From NCBI GenBank assembly GCA_007123715.1, contig SKKO01000176.1:1-36648 (forward strand): a stretch of 36,648 nt of DNA, given 5' to 3'. Source of the stretch: Balneolaceae bacterium. GTDB lineage: Bacteria; Bacteroidota; Rhodothermia; Balneolales; Balneolaceae. Both the position numbers and the translations under genes were made by a program. The notes below the pieces were generated by a model. That model searched no databases. It worked only from the letters and a program-made list of their open reading frames with translations, and had not been told where the DNA came from. Positions 35,942 through 36,648 of this stretch are shown piece by piece (position 1 is the stretch's first letter; every line of letters starts with the position of its first letter).

Positions 35942-36648
35942 ATGGCCATAATGGTATCAATATCGGTATTTTTATTTTATGGGGAACTAAGTTTTGAGGG
36001 AGAAGCCGGGAACGTAGCAGAAGTGGAAAACCTGGTTGCTGCGGCCCCTGCAAAAATAAACACACAGGAATTGCGGATGTATTTAGACGAGCTGGTTAAG
36101 CCGCTCGACCGACTCGGCCCGATAAACGGAATATTGATCAGCCAGCATGGGGAGATCGTTGCTGAGCAGTATTTTGGCAGAATGAATGCCAATCGCGGCC
36201 ACAATATCAAATCAGCTTCCAAGAGTATCCTTTCCATACTTACAGGCATAGCGATTGATAAGGGATACCTGGATGGCGTTCATCAGCCAATCGGGGAATT
36301 TTTCCCTGAATATGTTGATGCCCATTCCGATTCATTAAAAGCTGCCATAACGATTGAAGATTTATTAACAATGAGGAGCGGGCTGGCTTCTACCAGCCGC
36401 GCAAATTATGGCCGTTGGGTTTCAAGCAGCAACTGGATCCGCTATGCACTCGACCGGCCGCTGCAGGGAACGCCCGGTACCGACAGGATTTACAGTACAG
36501 GGAATACCCACTTGCTTGCAGTAATTCTGCACAGAGCCACTGGTATGAATACACTTGAGTTTGCAAACCGGTACCTTTTCGGCCCGATGGATATCCGCGT
36601 AACCGGTTGGGACCGGGATCCGCAGGGTTATTACCTTGGTGGAAATAA
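35942..36648 (+). CDS. CubicO/beta-lactamase-type serine hydrolase (partial, cut by window end)
   Basis: The N-terminal 235 or so residues of a penicillin-binding-protein-like hydrolase. A hydrophobic N-terminus (MAIMVSISVFLFYG) suggests a membrane anchor or signal. The active-site SxxK is SASK (about residues 92–95, KSASKSILSIL), and the second motif is the YSTGN stretch (YxN type). The family includes beta-lactamase class C-like esterases and peptidases; resistance should not be assumed. The start is uncertain: ATG 35942, ATG 35951 or TTG 35921 are all in frame, and none has a clear Shine-Dalgarno. The 3' end is outside the window. Confidence 0.82.
   Translation, partial: MAIMVSISVFLFYGELSFEGEAGNVAEVENLVAAAPAKINTQELRMYLDELVKPLDRLGPINGILISQHGEIVAEQYFGRMNANRGHNIKSASKSILSILTGIAIDKGYLDGVHQPIGEFFPEYVDAHSDSLKAAITIEDLLTMRSGLASTSRANYGRWVSSSNWIRYALDRPLQGTPGTDRIYSTGNTHLLAVILHRATGMNTLEFANRYLFGPMDIRVTGWDRDPQGYYLGGN

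Noticed and set aside
36198-36340. Class C beta-lactamase giving antibiotic resistance
   Set aside because: The SxxK and YxN-type motifs are shared by many CubicO esterases and peptidases; the gene is incomplete and nothing specific to resistance enzymes is seen.

Overview
The window reads as the chromosome of a Gram-negative, respiring bacterium of the Bacteroidota/Rhodothermota/Balneolota group. The placement is inferred from the order tuf–tRNA-Trp–secE–nusG–rplKAJL–rpoBC, from the long acidic lineage-type insertion in RpoB, from Tat-exported sugar oxidoreductase and isomerase proteins, and from an 11-gene complex I operon. No ribosomal RNA is present to settle it.

Bases 1–11590 (+ strand) hold the translation and transcription core: the end of tuf, tRNA-Trp(CCA), secE, nusG, rplK, rplA, rplJ, rplL, rpoB and rpoC, closed by a strong intrinsic terminator. 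A hairpin with a short T-run sits between rplL and rpoB. Both RNA polymerase genes appear to start at TTG codons set by good Shine-Dalgarno sequences; for rpoC this moves the start 17 codons inside the longest open frame.

Bases 11680–15490 hold a YtxH-type small membrane protein, a small transaldolase/fructose-6-phosphate aldolase, and a two-gene unit of Tat-exported carbohydrate enzymes (a Gfo/Idh/MocA oxidoreductase followed by a xylose-isomerase-like TIM barrel). Bases 15490–16285 are a non-coding island with two nearly identical direct repeats of at least 84 bases around a GC-rich, hairpin-forming segment.

Bases 16286–28343 (− strand) hold nuoA-B-C-D-H-I-J-K-L-M-N, followed by a cysteine-rich, possibly HEPN-like protein and an Rrf2-type regulator with three cysteines. 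The NADH-oxidising module (nuoE, nuoF, nuoG) is not here. The operon is tight from nuoA to nuoK, apart from a 59-base gap, and loose afterwards. The gaps D/H, L/M and M/N carry short-period degenerate repeats (units of about 7 or 8 bases), and the K/L gap holds a coding-looking 42-codon frame.

Bases 28920–36648 are ordinary accessory genes: a DUF2914 membrane protein, two convergent DoxX-like membrane proteins, an extended SDR, a MATE efflux pump, an ArsR–SRPBCC pair with a perfect 12-base palindrome upstream, and the first part of a CubicO/beta-lactamase-type serine hydrolase cut by the window end. No CRISPR array, prophage or intact insertion sequence was seen. The least explained material is the family of intergenic repeats and the small frame between nuoK and nuoL.
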